NCBI GenBank assembly: GCA_020832285.1
Contig: JAFIFB010000007.1
Span: forward strand, 1 to 64,000
Direction: 5' to 3'
DNA: 64,000 nucleotides
From: Balneolaceae bacterium
Lineage (GTDB): Bacteria > Bacteroidota > Rhodothermia > Balneolales > Balneolaceae
Below, in pieces: positions 9,362 through 18,598 of this stretch. How positions within the stretch are numbered: position 1 is the stretch's first letter; every line of letters starts with the position of its first letter. Both the position numbers and the translations under genes were made by a program. The notes below the pieces were generated by a model that worked only from the letters and a program-made list of their open reading frames with translations, ran no database searches and was not told the DNA's origin.

Positions 9362-10801
9362 GTGGAATTTAATAGAAGAAATTTTTTAAAGTTAACCGGT
9401 TTAACCGGCATGGGAATTGTTTTTGGAGCAAATAGAGCAGAGTCGAACAGACCTTATCATAAAAGCCGAACTCAAACCTTTAATATGCATGGTTATGCAG
9501 CTCCAAAACTGGATACGGTCCGAATGGGCTTTATCGGGCTTGGGGATCGCGGATGGGGAAATGTGAACAGATTTGCAAGTATTGAAGGTGTAGATGTAAA
9601 AGCATTGTGTGACATCGTTCCTCACCGTGTCCATTCTTCCATCGAGTTTCTGCAAACACACCTTCCACATCACAATCCGGATGCCTATACAGACGGACCC
9701 GAAGCCTGGAAACAACTATGCGAACGAGACGATATCGACCTGATCTGTATATCCACCCCCTGGAATCAACATGCGGAACAATCCATTTTTTCAATGGAGC
9801 ATGACAAACATGTCTATGTAGACCTGCCTGTTGGTGTAACTGCTGAAGAGTGCTGGGCAGTTGTGGAGACCTCAGAAAAAACCCGTAAACATGTTCATAT
9901 GGACTGTGTGAGCTGCCATACCGGCACACTTGCAACCTTACTGAATATGGTGCGGCAAGGATATTTTGGAGAGATCCTTCACGGTGAAGGGCATTATGCA
10001 CATGACAGGGTTTCAAATACGGAGGGAAGATGGAGACGTGATCCTGATAATAACTACTGGTTCGGGTTCCGTCCCTGGCGTTTACAGGAGAATGTCAATA
10101 GAAATGGGAACCTCTATCCGGCCCATGGACTGGGTCCTGTTTCTCAAATGATGGGCCTGAATTATGGAGATCAGATGGATTATATGGTATCGATTTCCAG
10201 CGATGACTTTACCATGGCCGACAAAATGAAAGAAATTGCGGAAATGGATGAGTATTACAGGCCGTATGTTGGGCTTGAATTCAGAGGGAATATGAATACA
10301 ACCATCATACGAACAAAAAAGGGCCGCACCCTTATGCTCCAGCATGACATAAGTTCACCGGGAATCGGCCAGCGTTTTGATGTCATTCGCGGCAATAAAG
10401 GAATGTATAAAGGTAGTCCGGACAGGATTTCCACCATAGAAGACGGATTGGTCCAGGGTGAAGAATTTGATGCACTCACAGAACAGTATACACCCAGAAT
10501 CACAAAAGTTTTTAATGAAAAGCGAAGTCAGGCTACCACTGATTTTTCTGATGCAGGCATCTATTCCACCGTTACACCTGAAGACTGGCGTTTGATCGAC
10601 TCTCTTCGAAACGGACTTCCGACCGAAATGAATGTGTACGATGCTGCACTGTGGAGTGTCATTTCCCCTCTGAGTGAGTGGTCTGTCGTACGCGAAGGCA
10701 ATACAGTGAAAATTCCCGATTTTACTGCAGGAGCATGGAAGACCAATAAACGGGGAATGGACGTATCACTCCGGGAAGGCGGCACAACAAATCTGTTATA
10801 A
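9362..10801 (+). CDS. Tat-exported GH109-like Gfo/Idh/MocA protein, paralogue 1
   Basis: 479 residues starting at GTG; this start gives the Tat motif NRRNFLKLTG at once. A Rossmann NAD-binding motif lies at FIGLGDRG (57-64) and the GNLYPAHGLGP segment at 249-259. The overall pattern (EECW, YGDQMDY, DVYDAALWSVISPLSEW, VPDFTAG-like end) is that of GH109, a family that cleaves alpha-GalNAc linkages with bound NAD through transient oxidation. It differs at two family positions: Asp154 replaces the Glu of the (V/I)E(I/L)P segment, and SCH (184-186) stands where classical members have a CY pair. Its real substrate may therefore differ. It diverges from susC and is convergent with nagB. Confidence 0.78.
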   Translation: MEFNRRNFLKLTGLTGMGIVFGANRAESNRPYHKSRTQTFNMHGYAAPKLDTVRMGFIGLGDRGWGNVNRFASIEGVDVKALCDIVPHRVHSSIEFLQTHLPHHNPDAYTDGPEAWKQLCERDDIDLICISTPWNQHAEQSIFSMEHDKHVYVDLPVGVTAEECWAVVETSEKTRKHVHMDCVSCHTGTLATLLNMVRQGYFGEILHGEGHYAHDRVSNTEGRWRRDPDNNYWFGFRPWRLQENVNRNGNLYPAHGLGPVSQMMGLNYGDQMDYMVSISSDDFTMADKMKEIAEMDEYYRPYVGLEFRGNMNTTIIRTKKGRTLMLQHDISSPGIGQRFDVIRGNKGMYKGSPDRISTIEDGLVQGEEFDALTEQYTPRITKVFNEKRSQATTDFSDAGIYSTVTPEDWRLIDSLRNGLPTEMNVYDAALWSVISPLSEWSVVREGNTVKIPDFTAGAWKTNKRGMDVSLREGGTTNLL

Positions 10802-11112
10802 CAGGATAAGCAAGTCAGGTCTTGTTTTTTTTCGACCTGACTTGATATCATTATTACCGGAAACACTTTCACTCTTTTGTCGTGTCAAATTTGAAGTTTC
10901 GTAAGCTCCGAGCGCAGCGATTCCCGTGAAACGAAACCCGCAAAGTTTTTATATTTAAAATCTTCCAATAATGAAGAAAGTGATAATTACAGAAAGGAAA
11001 CTTTGCCCCTAAGGGATGCCCTTGGCACGGGTATTACCCGATATTATAACATTGACACGATACTATTCGAGTACCTTGCAAAAAACAAGATGAGATTTTC
11101 TGAAAGTGTTCA
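10802..11112. other. Gene-free convergent region with several small palindromes
   Basis: No gene is seen between the GH109-like gene and nagB. After the terminator-like hairpin there is a series of inverted repeats: GCAAAGTTT (10940-10948) with AAACTTTGC (10998-11006), an AAGGG/CCCTT hairpin near 11010-11022 and CGGGTATTACCCG near 11029-11041. A GTTTCGT...ACGAAAC pair surrounds the CG-rich stretch near 10905-10936. It may be an old repeat element or a 3' structure; nothing supports translation. Confidence 0.4.
10811..10844 (+). terminator. Terminator-like hairpin after the GH109-like gene
   Basis: CAAGTCAGGTC (10811-10821) pairs perfectly with GACCTGACTTG (10834-10844) around a T-rich 12-base loop, 10 bases past the stop codon. 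There is no T-run after the stem, so it may act as a 3' stabiliser rather than a strict intrinsic terminator. Confidence 0.6.
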
Positions 11113-11859
11113 CTATTTCACACCTGAAAGCAACGACGCCGAATCCCTGTCGAGGTACACCGTACAATTCTGATGTGTCTGCAAAATGGAAGCAGGATGA
11201 ATGTTTGAGACGTCTCCTTCCAGGCATTCCTGTACCGCTTTGGCTTTTCTTTTATCCGGAACCGAACAGATGATACTGCCTGATTTTAAAATCTGCTTAA
11301 TCGACATGCTGATCGCCTTATTGGGCACATCCTCAAAGGTTTCAAACCAGCCCTCTCCCATCTGCTGCCTTCGGCAAGCTTCATCCAGCTCAACCACGAT
11401 ATAAGGCTCTTCGGTATCGAAATCAGCGGGAGGATCATTAAAAGCAAGGTGTCCGTTTTCTCCGATACCAACCAGTGCCACATCAATCGGGTGCTGTTTT
11501 ATGATTTCATTTAACCGTTTACACTCTGCCTCTGTATCTTCGGCATCTCCTTTGATAAAATGAACTGCTTTTGAGCTCCCGACTTTATCAACAAACCGCT
11601 CCTTCAGGTATTTTCTGAAACTTGCAGGATGCTGGTCCGACATGCCCACATACTCATCCAGGTGAAACATAACTACCTTTGACCAATCGATTCCTTCGGC
11701 GGAGACAAGGTTTTTCAACGTTTCAAACTGACTCGCACCTGTGGCAAGTATAATGTTCGCTGTTCCTTTCTTTTTGATGGAATCCTTAATTTTCTTTTCA
11801 GCATCTTGTGCTGATTTTACTCCTAATTCTTCTTTTGAATCAAAAACTTCAACATTCAT
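11113..11859 (-). CDS. nagB: Glucosamine-6-phosphate deaminase
   Basis: 248 residues, the usual NagB length. It converts glucosamine 6-phosphate to fructose 6-phosphate and ammonia in the cytosol. Visible motifs are LATGASQ (38-44), the catalytic HLDEY (66-70) and [13 protein letters not shown] (131-143). Shorter 6-phosphogluconolactonase relatives lack this full set. It follows nagA on the same strand after 188 bases and closes the minus-strand series. Together with nagA it feeds N-acetylglucosamine into glycolysis. Confidence 0.9.
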   Translation of the reverse strand: MNVEVFDSKEELGVKSAQDAEKKIKDSIKKKGTANIILATGASQFETLKNLVSAEGIDWSKVVMFHLDEYVGMSDQHPASFRKYLKERFVDKVGSSKAVHFIKGDAEDTEAECKRLNEIIKQHPIDVALVGIGENGHLAFNDPPADFDTEEPYIVVELDEACRRQQMGEGWFETFEDVPNKAISMSIKQILKSGSIICSVPDKRKAKAVQECLEGDVSNIHPASILQTHQNCTVYLDRDSASLLSGVK

Positions 11860-12047
11860 TATTTATCTGTTTTAAAGTAATTTACCGTTCTAATTTATAC
11901 TTTTATCCTGATCATATTTTGTGGCTACGTGATGTTCAAGCACATAAATTCAAATATCATGACAATTACAGGCTGTTTGTTTCAATTCAGAGACCCCCCA
12001 AGGTCACTTGTTCAGTCAGTTGTTAATCAGGTTCTCTGAGTTTTCAT

Positions 12048-13364
12048 TTATCGACTGTAAATCACATTTCCACCGATGATTGTTTTTTCCACAAGAATAT
12101 CGTCATCGAAAATCACAATATCTGCATCTTTTCCCGCTACCAAAGAGCCTTTTTTGTCGTTGATATTCATAATCGAGGCCGGAGTTGCCGTCATCATTCT
12201 GACCGCTTCCGTGAGCGGAACATCAGCCATATTGATCATGGTCCGGACAAGGCGGTCGGTCGTGGCAACACTTCCGGCGAAAGAGGTCCGATCAGGCAGT
12301 TTGGCCACTCCATCTTCGATGATCACTTCCAGTCCATCATCCCGGGGGCCTAAAATACTGTCACCTTCAGGCATTCCAGCTCCGCGCATGGCGTCCGTGA
12401 CAAGCGCAATTCGGTCCGGACCTTTGATTTTGTAGATCAGCTTCAGCAAAGATGCGGGCAAATGTTTACCATCTGCAATAATTTCCACACTCATTTCATC
12501 AATAAGAAATGCACTTTCCACACCTCCGGCGTACCGATAGGCATCTCTTCGGGTTACACCAAGCATCCCTGAATAGAGGTGTGTAGCCAGCGTGTACCCA
12601 TTTTCAAATCCGGTTAACACTTCCTCATATATCGCACTGGTATGCCCCATGGAAGGCAGCACCCCTTGTGACACCAAATATCGTGCAAACTCAAGAGCTC
12701 CCTCTCTCTCCGGGGCCGAATCCCACCGCTTGATGGCCGAACTGTGAGAAAGAATTTCTTTGTATTCCTCCGGGTCCGGGTCGCGTATAAACCGCGGATC
12801 CTGGGCACCCCGCTGCTCCATGGAATAATAGGGCCCTTCCAGAAAGATTCCCTGAAACTGTGCACCGAAATCATTCTGCAGTGTTGCTTCTTCGTAGATA
12901 TCCAGGTTTTCGAGTAATGTTTGTACATCGCCGGAGAGAGCCGTTGGATACATCGATGTGGTTCCGTGACTTGCATGCGTTTCTGCAGCTCTCAAAAACG
13001 CATTCACATCCCCATCCAGAAAGTCGTGATCGCCACCTCCATGAACATGGAGGTCTACAAATCCCGGAGCAATATACAGTCCATTAGCATCGATCTCTTC
13101 CGCGCCGGACACATCGATGTTTCCTTCCCGAACTTCTGTAATGATTCCGTCAACCGCTACAACTGTTCCATTTTTAATTGTTCGGTATGGAGTTATGATC
13201 TGTCCATTGAAAATTTTCAATGTCCTTCCCTCTTTCACAGATACAGACGGCTTTTTGGCAGAAGCAGGCTGTGTTAAAAAAGGTAGAGCGCTACCCGCGC
13301 CGGCAGCAATCGATAGGGTTCCAAGATTCTGAAGAAATTCTCTGCGATTTTGGTTTTTCGGCAT
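12048..13364 (-). CDS. nagA: N-acetylglucosamine-6-phosphate deacetylase with a Tat signal
   Basis: 438 residues. The enzyme part carries NagA motifs: HVHGG (106-110), the metal Glu in FLEGPYY (Glu176), GHTSA (His241), ATHLYSG (His262) and LVTDAMRGAG with catalytic Asp325. NagA removes acetate from GlcNAc-6-P, and some members also act on GalNAc-6-P. What is odd is the N-terminus: NRREFLQNLG followed by a hydrophobic stretch and an APFL...PASA-like cut region, a full Tat signal. Since amino-sugar phosphates are normally cytosolic, either the protein really is exported and acts on a different N-acetyl substrate, or the leader is not functional. It lies between the Nramp-like permease and nagB. 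Confidence 0.82.
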   Translation of the reverse strand: MPKNQNRREFLQNLGTLSIAAGAGSALPFLTQPASAKKPSVSVKEGRTLKIFNGQIITPYRTIKNGTVVAVDGIITEVREGNIDVSGAEEIDANGLYIAPGFVDLHVHGGGDHDFLDGDVNAFLRAAETHASHGTTSMYPTALSGDVQTLLENLDIYEEATLQNDFGAQFQGIFLEGPYYSMEQRGAQDPRFIRDPDPEEYKEILSHSSAIKRWDSAPEREGALEFARYLVSQGVLPSMGHTSAIYEEVLTGFENGYTLATHLYSGMLGVTRRDAYRYAGGVESAFLIDEMSVEIIADGKHLPASLLKLIYKIKGPDRIALVTDAMRGAGMPEGDSILGPRDDGLEVIIEDGVAKLPDRTSFAGSVATTDRLVRTMINMADVPLTEAVRMMTATPASIMNINDKKGSLVAGKDADIVIFDDDILVEKTIIGGNVIYSR

Positions 13365-13452
13365 TGTTAATGGTTTTGGTTTTCAATCAGATCCGACAAA
13401 CATTCAGTGTTAAGGATTTTAGTCATAAAGAAATCACATATCTATGTAAAGA

Positions 13453-14751
13453 TTACATAAATCCGCGAATTGCAAAATAGCTGGTTACAAGAGAAAAAAT
13501 GATCACGGAAATCAATCCGAAATTCCAAAGCCGGGATGGCATGTACTTCTCTTCGCGCATCAGCTCTTTTTTATTCAGTAAATAATAGATGGGAAATGCC
13601 ACAGCCGGTAAAATAAAGGCCATCAAAGCCATCGCAACTACCATCAGAACAGGTGGAGTCTGTTCTAAAAATACAGAACCAAAAGCGAACAACAATCCTG
13701 TGACTATACAAAAACGAAACAGCGGCGATTTCAAATCTCGCTCCCATCCCAAATAATCGGCAATAAGCCAGGGGGCAATTAACGCAATCGGGAACATGGT
13801 TGACAAACCCGCTCCTGCAACTCCGATTATCAATATAAATGCTGCAACTTCACCTCCGATTGGCTCCAGAAGCTGAATCATTTCAATCGTATTTTCCATC
13901 GTTAATCCCATCACATGCAGTGTGCCGGCACCAACGGCCATCACAACTGCACTCAGAAACACCATGACTGATACCGAAACCATGGCATCGCGCTTTTCAT
14001 GCTTCAGGTGTGTGATGTCCCATCCCTTTTCAGAGACGATGATACTCCTCATCAAAAATACTACTGCGGAACAGGTTGTTCCAGCCATAGCCGCAACAAT
14101 CCGGTAGGCTCCGGGTTCATCCGGAATACCCGGAACCATTCCGGTAAAGATTTCACTATAGGATGGGCTTACCATAAAAAATACAACAACAAAACAGAAG
14201 ACCAGCAGGAGTACGAATCCGGTTAATATTCTTTCAAAGAATTTATATTTACCAAACCACAACGCAGAAAAAATTAACAAAGTGAGAACAGAAATAATCC
14301 AAACGGTATCGATCACATGTTCGCTGCTTTCCGGCGCCACCGTAAGCCGCGCCCCTTCCTGAAGTAATTCCGAAACGATACCCATAATGGACGACAGGGC
14401 CAGCAACTCCGTAAAAATCATAGCCAACAGACAGTAAAAAGCTATGAGTTTTCCTACTTTTGGTATCTGAGTTTTGAAATTGTATAGTGCTGTATTCCCC
14501 GTCACCAATGCCAGATGACCATACGCCACCATCAACACATAAGTAAAAATACCGGACAGAAGCAGCGCCCATAAGAGGGTCATACTGTACTGAGCACCCG
14601 CCATTGCCATAGTGGTAATACTGCCGGTCCCGATATTATAACCGATCAAAAAGAGTCCAGGCCCAACAGCACTTAGTGCAAGAATAACTTTTCTCGACAG
14701 TGTTTTTGGCTTTTCTTTTTCATCCGCACCTTTGTATATCGATTCATCCAT
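13453..14751 (-). CDS. Nramp-related membrane permease without metal-binding motifs
   Basis: 432 residues with about eleven hydrophobic segments in the Nramp/LeuT-like layout. The first segment reads AVGPGLFLIGYNIGTGS, matching the Nramp TM1 region but without the DPGN metal site. The segment equivalent to TM6 reads TTCSAVVFLMRSIIV, without the MPH motif. Known Nramp metal transporters need both, so this is probably not a divalent-metal importer. It is 88 bases upstream of nagA on the same strand and downstream of a GH109-like gene. A role in moving a sugar, amino sugar or organic product fits that context but is inference. Confidence 0.65.
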   Translation of the reverse strand: MDESIYKGADEKEKPKTLSRKVILALSAVGPGLFLIGYNIGTGSITTMAMAGAQYSMTLLWALLLSGIFTYVLMVAYGHLALVTGNTALYNFKTQIPKVGKLIAFYCLLAMIFTELLALSSIMGIVSELLQEGARLTVAPESSEHVIDTVWIISVLTLLIFSALWFGKYKFFERILTGFVLLLVFCFVVVFFMVSPSYSEIFTGMVPGIPDEPGAYRIVAAMAGTTCSAVVFLMRSIIVSEKGWDITHLKHEKRDAMVSVSVMVFLSAVVMAVGAGTLHVMGLTMENTIEMIQLLEPIGGEVAAFILIIGVAGAGLSTMFPIALIAPWLIADYLGWERDLKSPLFRFCIVTGLLFAFGSVFLEQTPPVLMVVAMALMAFILPAVAFPIYYLLNKKELMREEKYMPSRLWNFGLISVIIFSLVTSYFAIRGFM

Positions 14752-14961
14752 TATGTTTTTGTCTCACGTTTTGAGTTTTGATAAGGCCAACTGCTATATT
14801 CTGCGGTTTTAATAACCGGAGAATATTTTATAGAGTTTTTCTTATAGGTTCGTTAGCTGATGTTCTGTGAATATTTGCATGAAATCTACCCAAAACCTGC
14901 CAAGTTTCATCATGCACTTTCTGATTAGATTATTCAGAGTAATGGCACAAGAACCATCTGC

Positions 14962-16362
14962 CTAAATAATCCTTGTATTTCCGCCTTCGGCGATTTCGAT
15001 ATCCATTCCGGGCTGGTTGGTTTCCCAGGCACCGTTTGTAAAATCGGGAACGTCCACAAAGGCACGGTTGGCAACCGAATATTCACTCAACGGAATAATT
15101 GCACTCCAAAGGGCTGCATCGTACACATCCATATCGAGCGGCAACCCATTCCGGAGGCAGTCGATCAAGCGCCAGTCCATCAATGTATCCATGCCGCCGT
15201 GGCCGCCTACTTCTCTGGCCAATTCCCCAACCCTTCGGGTTATTTCCGGTGTAAATTCTTCTTCAAGCTGTTCAAACTCTTCCTCACTAAGCCATCCGTC
15301 GTGGCTGGTAGCTACTCTTGCCGGCAGTGGCCATTTTTGTGCAATACCTTCTGTACCGCTAATCAGGTGAATTCTGGAATATGGGCGAGGTGATGTTGTA
15401 TCATGCTGAAGCATAATCGTGCGCCCTTTGTGAGTTTTTATGATGCTTGTGTTGATATTACCGCGAAAATTTCCTCCCGCGTAAGGCTCCCAGAACTCTT
15501 CGGTTTCAGCCAGCTTTTCAGCCATCGGCCCTATCATAAAATCATGGCTCGAAATCGATACCATATGATCCATCCGGTCGCCATAGTTAATATTCATAGC
15601 CTGTGCAATCGGACCAAGCCCGTGCATCGGATAAAGGTTGCCGTCTCTATCCATGTTTTCATGCAGTCGCCAGGTTGTCAGCTCTTTATTAAAGATTCTG
15701 GCCAGCCTGTCGTGAATATAAGCCCCTTCCCCGTGAATAATTTCACCGAAAAACCCCGCTCTTGCCATGTTCAGGGTTACCATTTCAAAAAAATCATAGC
15801 AGGTATTTTCCAGCATCATACAATGCTTTCGGGTACGCTCGGAGGTTTCCACAAGTTGCCAGCACTCCTCAATGGTTTGTGCAGCCGGTATTTCTATAGC
15901 CACATGCTTATCGCGTTCCATTGAAAAAACGGCCTGTGGAGTATGCAGGTGCCATGGAGTGCAAATATAAATCAAATCAATGTCATCCCTCTCGCAGAGA
16001 TCCTTCCATGCATCTTCACTTCCTGCATAAATCTCAGGATTATGAGGTGTGCCCTCCAGCATTTCAGCAGCCTGGTTCGTCTGATCTGTAACCAAATCAC
16101 AAAGTGCCCGGATTTCCACACCTTCAATGCGCGTTAATCGTCTTAATGCACCAGTCCCCCGTCCGCCCAAACCGATCAACCCGATCCGAACCGTTTCCAG
16201 CGGAGGAGCCGCAAACCCGTGCATGTTAAAAACCTGTTCATGGTTATCTGAAAATGGATGATTCCCACCAGATCCGGACGAACAGCCCAACAAACCGGCA
16301 CCGGCCAATCCGAGGCCGGCAAAACCGGTAAGTTTCAAAAAGTCTCTGCGATTTGTACTCAT
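14962..16362 (-). CDS. Tat-exported GH109-like Gfo/Idh/MocA protein, paralogue 2 (canonical type)
   Basis: 466 residues. NRRDFLKLTG starts the Tat signal, and GLLGCSSG gives a lipobox at Cys27, suggesting a Tat-lipoprotein. It has a Rossmann motif GLIGLGGRGTG (61-71), Glu157 in AIEIPAA, ENTCYDFF (185-192), NLYPMHGLGP (242-251), GGHGGMD (386-392) and a C-terminal VPDFTNGAWE. These match the characterised GH109 alpha-N-acetylgalactosaminidase I remember from Elizabethkingia better than three of the other paralogues do. It starts 26 bases after the large esterase gene, with which it is probably cotranscribed. Confidence 0.85.
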   Translation of the reverse strand: MSTNRRDFLKLTGFAGLGLAGAGLLGCSSGSGGNHPFSDNHEQVFNMHGFAAPPLETVRIGLIGLGGRGTGALRRLTRIEGVEIRALCDLVTDQTNQAAEMLEGTPHNPEIYAGSEDAWKDLCERDDIDLIYICTPWHLHTPQAVFSMERDKHVAIEIPAAQTIEECWQLVETSERTRKHCMMLENTCYDFFEMVTLNMARAGFFGEIIHGEGAYIHDRLARIFNKELTTWRLHENMDRDGNLYPMHGLGPIAQAMNINYGDRMDHMVSISSHDFMIGPMAEKLAETEEFWEPYAGGNFRGNINTSIIKTHKGRTIMLQHDTTSPRPYSRIHLISGTEGIAQKWPLPARVATSHDGWLSEEEFEQLEEEFTPEITRRVGELAREVGGHGGMDTLMDWRLIDCLRNGLPLDMDVYDAALWSAIIPLSEYSVANRAFVDVPDFTNGAWETNQPGMDIEIAEGGNTRII

Positions 16363-16388
16363 GATAATTTCAAAAGATTATTATTATT

Positions 16389-18473
16389 TTATTTAGTTAG
16401 AAATTCTGTTTGCCCGGAGCTCTGAATTTTATTCCTCAATGTTTCAAATTCAGAATAATAGGCTTGCTGGAGATCCTCATCAAGAGCCCTGCCAGACATT
16501 GTCACCGGATTGATGAACGTGACATCTGTATTGCTCATACCTGCTGCAAGTGAAACATCACCCCAGCCAAGAAACCCCGGAAGATGCACAGCCATGGAAA
16601 AAAAGTTTATATGCTCCCGATCATCAAACAGGTAAGATACCGGGGCATCCCGCAAGGTTATATGCGAAAATTTCGTTACCCCAAGAGCGGAGGAAAAAAG
16701 AGCAGCAATTCCGGTTTCACGAATTCCATCTGCTTGTATTTGATCTGCATGTAAGTTAGTATAAAGAAAATCTCTAATCAGGTTCAACTCCCGGACCCAT
16801 TCACCCATCAGCGTTCTTCCCAGCCAGAGGTTACTTCTGGAAAGAGTGTGAAAACGGGCAATATTGTGATGGGCTGTACTCTCAGAGAGTGTATTTTCAC
16901 CCATTCCGGAAAGATCTGCCAATACAATACCAAACCTTTTTTCCGCCCATTCTTTAATTATCTCATCAGGTATGGCACTTTTTCCTTCAGGGTGAGTGAT
17001 GATCACATACTTCTCAGAGCTGCCAGTTGGCGGAAGGTAGAGCAACGGAACTATTTTATTGTTACTGCCCTTCAAAACAACCCGTTTCCATTCATTTATG
17101 ACTGAATAATGGTACACTTCCATTAATTCTGTTTCGCCGGTTCGCAAAATTTCTTTTAACTGTTCCTGCTTCTCGGAAATATCAAACTCATTTATACTTA
17201 GAAAATCTGACCGAAGCTCTTCTCCAATCATTCGATTATACTCAGCCGTACTTTTCACTCCTTCAAATCTTTCATCAGGATAAACCAGCAGGTCTTCCTC
17301 AGGAACTGTATTAAATGGAGTTTCTTCTTTGAGCCGGCCATCACCCTCTCCTTTCAGATGCAGATCGAACCACCCGATCATTCCTTCCCTGTTTTCCTGA
17401 AAATAACCGTGTGTCAGATCGAAGAAATCGTAAGATATCTTATCACCGGCACCGTGTAACTCATATAAAGGCTTCACATTTCTGTAGGTACGCAACATTT
17501 CTTCGGGGAAAAATGCAGGATTCGATTCTTCGGTATGATTGTGCATTTTTAGTGCTCTCGGTGCCATAAGTCCCAGTACTCCAGATGCTTCTGTGTGTAT
17601 CAAACCATCAACCAGGACTTCGCAAATGCAGTTATGGCCCAAAACATAAGACTCAAAAGTACCCACACTCACAACAGGAACAGCAGCTTTAATTCGATCA
17701 TCGATCGCTGCAAGCCACATAACTTGATTTCCGCCGCCGCTTGCACCGGTTGCACCAATATTACCAGAATCTACATACGATAGTGAAGCGAGATAGTCTA
17801 CACCTCTCATATTATCGGAAACCTGGATACCCAGCAGAGTTCTGCCGATATTCATCAAAGATGCACCGAGATTCCCGCCGTGATATTCAAATTCACCAAA
17901 ATTAGTTGTTCTTTCGCCAGCTCCCCATGGGTCCATCACAAGAGCAACATAACCATTCTGAGCCAGAGCATGGCCAATCGGCTGTCCTTCCAGTTTGCCG
18001 CTTTCCCAATGGCCCAGCATCACAATAACAGCCGGAAATGGCCCGTCTCCATCAGGAATGAATAAGTTTGATGTTGCATAAACTCCGGGAAGCGATTGAA
18101 AAGCAATATTTTTGATGCTGTAGCCTTCAAGAGTTATCGCCGCAGTTTCCTGCACGTCAAAAGGCAGATCAGGATCTACCAATTCTATACCTGCTGATTC
18201 TATTATCGCGTTCCTGATATCGTTCCGCTTTATTTCCCAATCTTCTAAATCATCAGGCAGCTGGTTGATACTGAACCGGGCAGCCGCTTCTGCTTTTATA
18301 AACAGATCGAGCAGATCTTGCCGGTCTGTAAATACAGAAGGAAGGCTATCGGAAGAAATTATTTCCGAATTTATTGAAGCCCGAGTCGTGACACTTGAAG
18401 TTAATCCTGAAGCACTGTCTTGAAAAAAAAGGAGGCTCAGAATAACATAGAAGAAGGATTTTCTAATAAACAT
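16389..18473 (-). CDS. Large secreted alpha/beta-hydrolase, acetylxylan esterase-like
   Basis: 694 residues with a signal peptide. The first half has an alpha/beta-hydrolase domain: strand-rich LPGVYATSNLFIPDG, then the nucleophile elbow GASGGG (Ser245) and an acid/base region around residues 330-360 (HGAGDKISYDFFDLTHGYF). The second half, from about residue 470 (KYVIITHPEG), looks like another alpha/beta-hydrolase core, but its expected elbow is replaced by TGIAALFSSALG with no GxSxG. The second domain may therefore be non-catalytic. Deacetylation of a glycan is a likely role, unproven. It sits between two GH109-like genes on the same strand. Confidence 0.7.
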   Translation of the reverse strand: MFIRKSFFYVILSLLFFQDSASGLTSSVTTRASINSEIISSDSLPSVFTDRQDLLDLFIKAEAAARFSINQLPDDLEDWEIKRNDIRNAIIESAGIELVDPDLPFDVQETAAITLEGYSIKNIAFQSLPGVYATSNLFIPDGDGPFPAVIVMLGHWESGKLEGQPIGHALAQNGYVALVMDPWGAGERTTNFGEFEYHGGNLGASLMNIGRTLLGIQVSDNMRGVDYLASLSYVDSGNIGATGASGGGNQVMWLAAIDDRIKAAVPVVSVGTFESYVLGHNCICEVLVDGLIHTEASGVLGLMAPRALKMHNHTEESNPAFFPEEMLRTYRNVKPLYELHGAGDKISYDFFDLTHGYFQENREGMIGWFDLHLKGEGDGRLKEETPFNTVPEEDLLVYPDERFEGVKSTAEYNRMIGEELRSDFLSINEFDISEKQEQLKEILRTGETELMEVYHYSVINEWKRVVLKGSNNKIVPLLYLPPTGSSEKYVIITHPEGKSAIPDEIIKEWAEKRFGIVLADLSGMGENTLSESTAHHNIARFHTLSRSNLWLGRTLMGEWVRELNLIRDFLYTNLHADQIQADGIRETGIAALFSSALGVTKFSHITLRDAPVSYLFDDREHINFFSMAVHLPGFLGWGDVSLAAGMSNTDVTFINPVTMSGRALDEDLQQAYYSEFETLRNKIQSSGQTEFLTK

Positions 18474-18598
18474 AAATCAAATCGATAATACGCCGAAACA
18501 GGGTAATGAACACCTATTTCAGACTTTTACTTTTAATCTATCACCCATGATGATTTTAGACAATTAGAATGGGGGACAGAAAGAAACTAATGTAGAAT

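Noticed and set aside
9392-9404. Third LacI-type operator TTAACCGGTTTAA
   Set aside because: It lies inside the start of a coding region and follows from the codons for the KLTGLTG Tat leader, so it is not counted as an independent site.
13453-14751. Plain manganese/iron transporter MntH
   Set aside because: The DPGN and MPH metal motifs are missing, so the usual name would mislead.
15403-15924. A 173-codon plus-strand open frame
   Set aside because: Antisense to the canonical GH109-like gene, with no family-like motif; a shadow frame.
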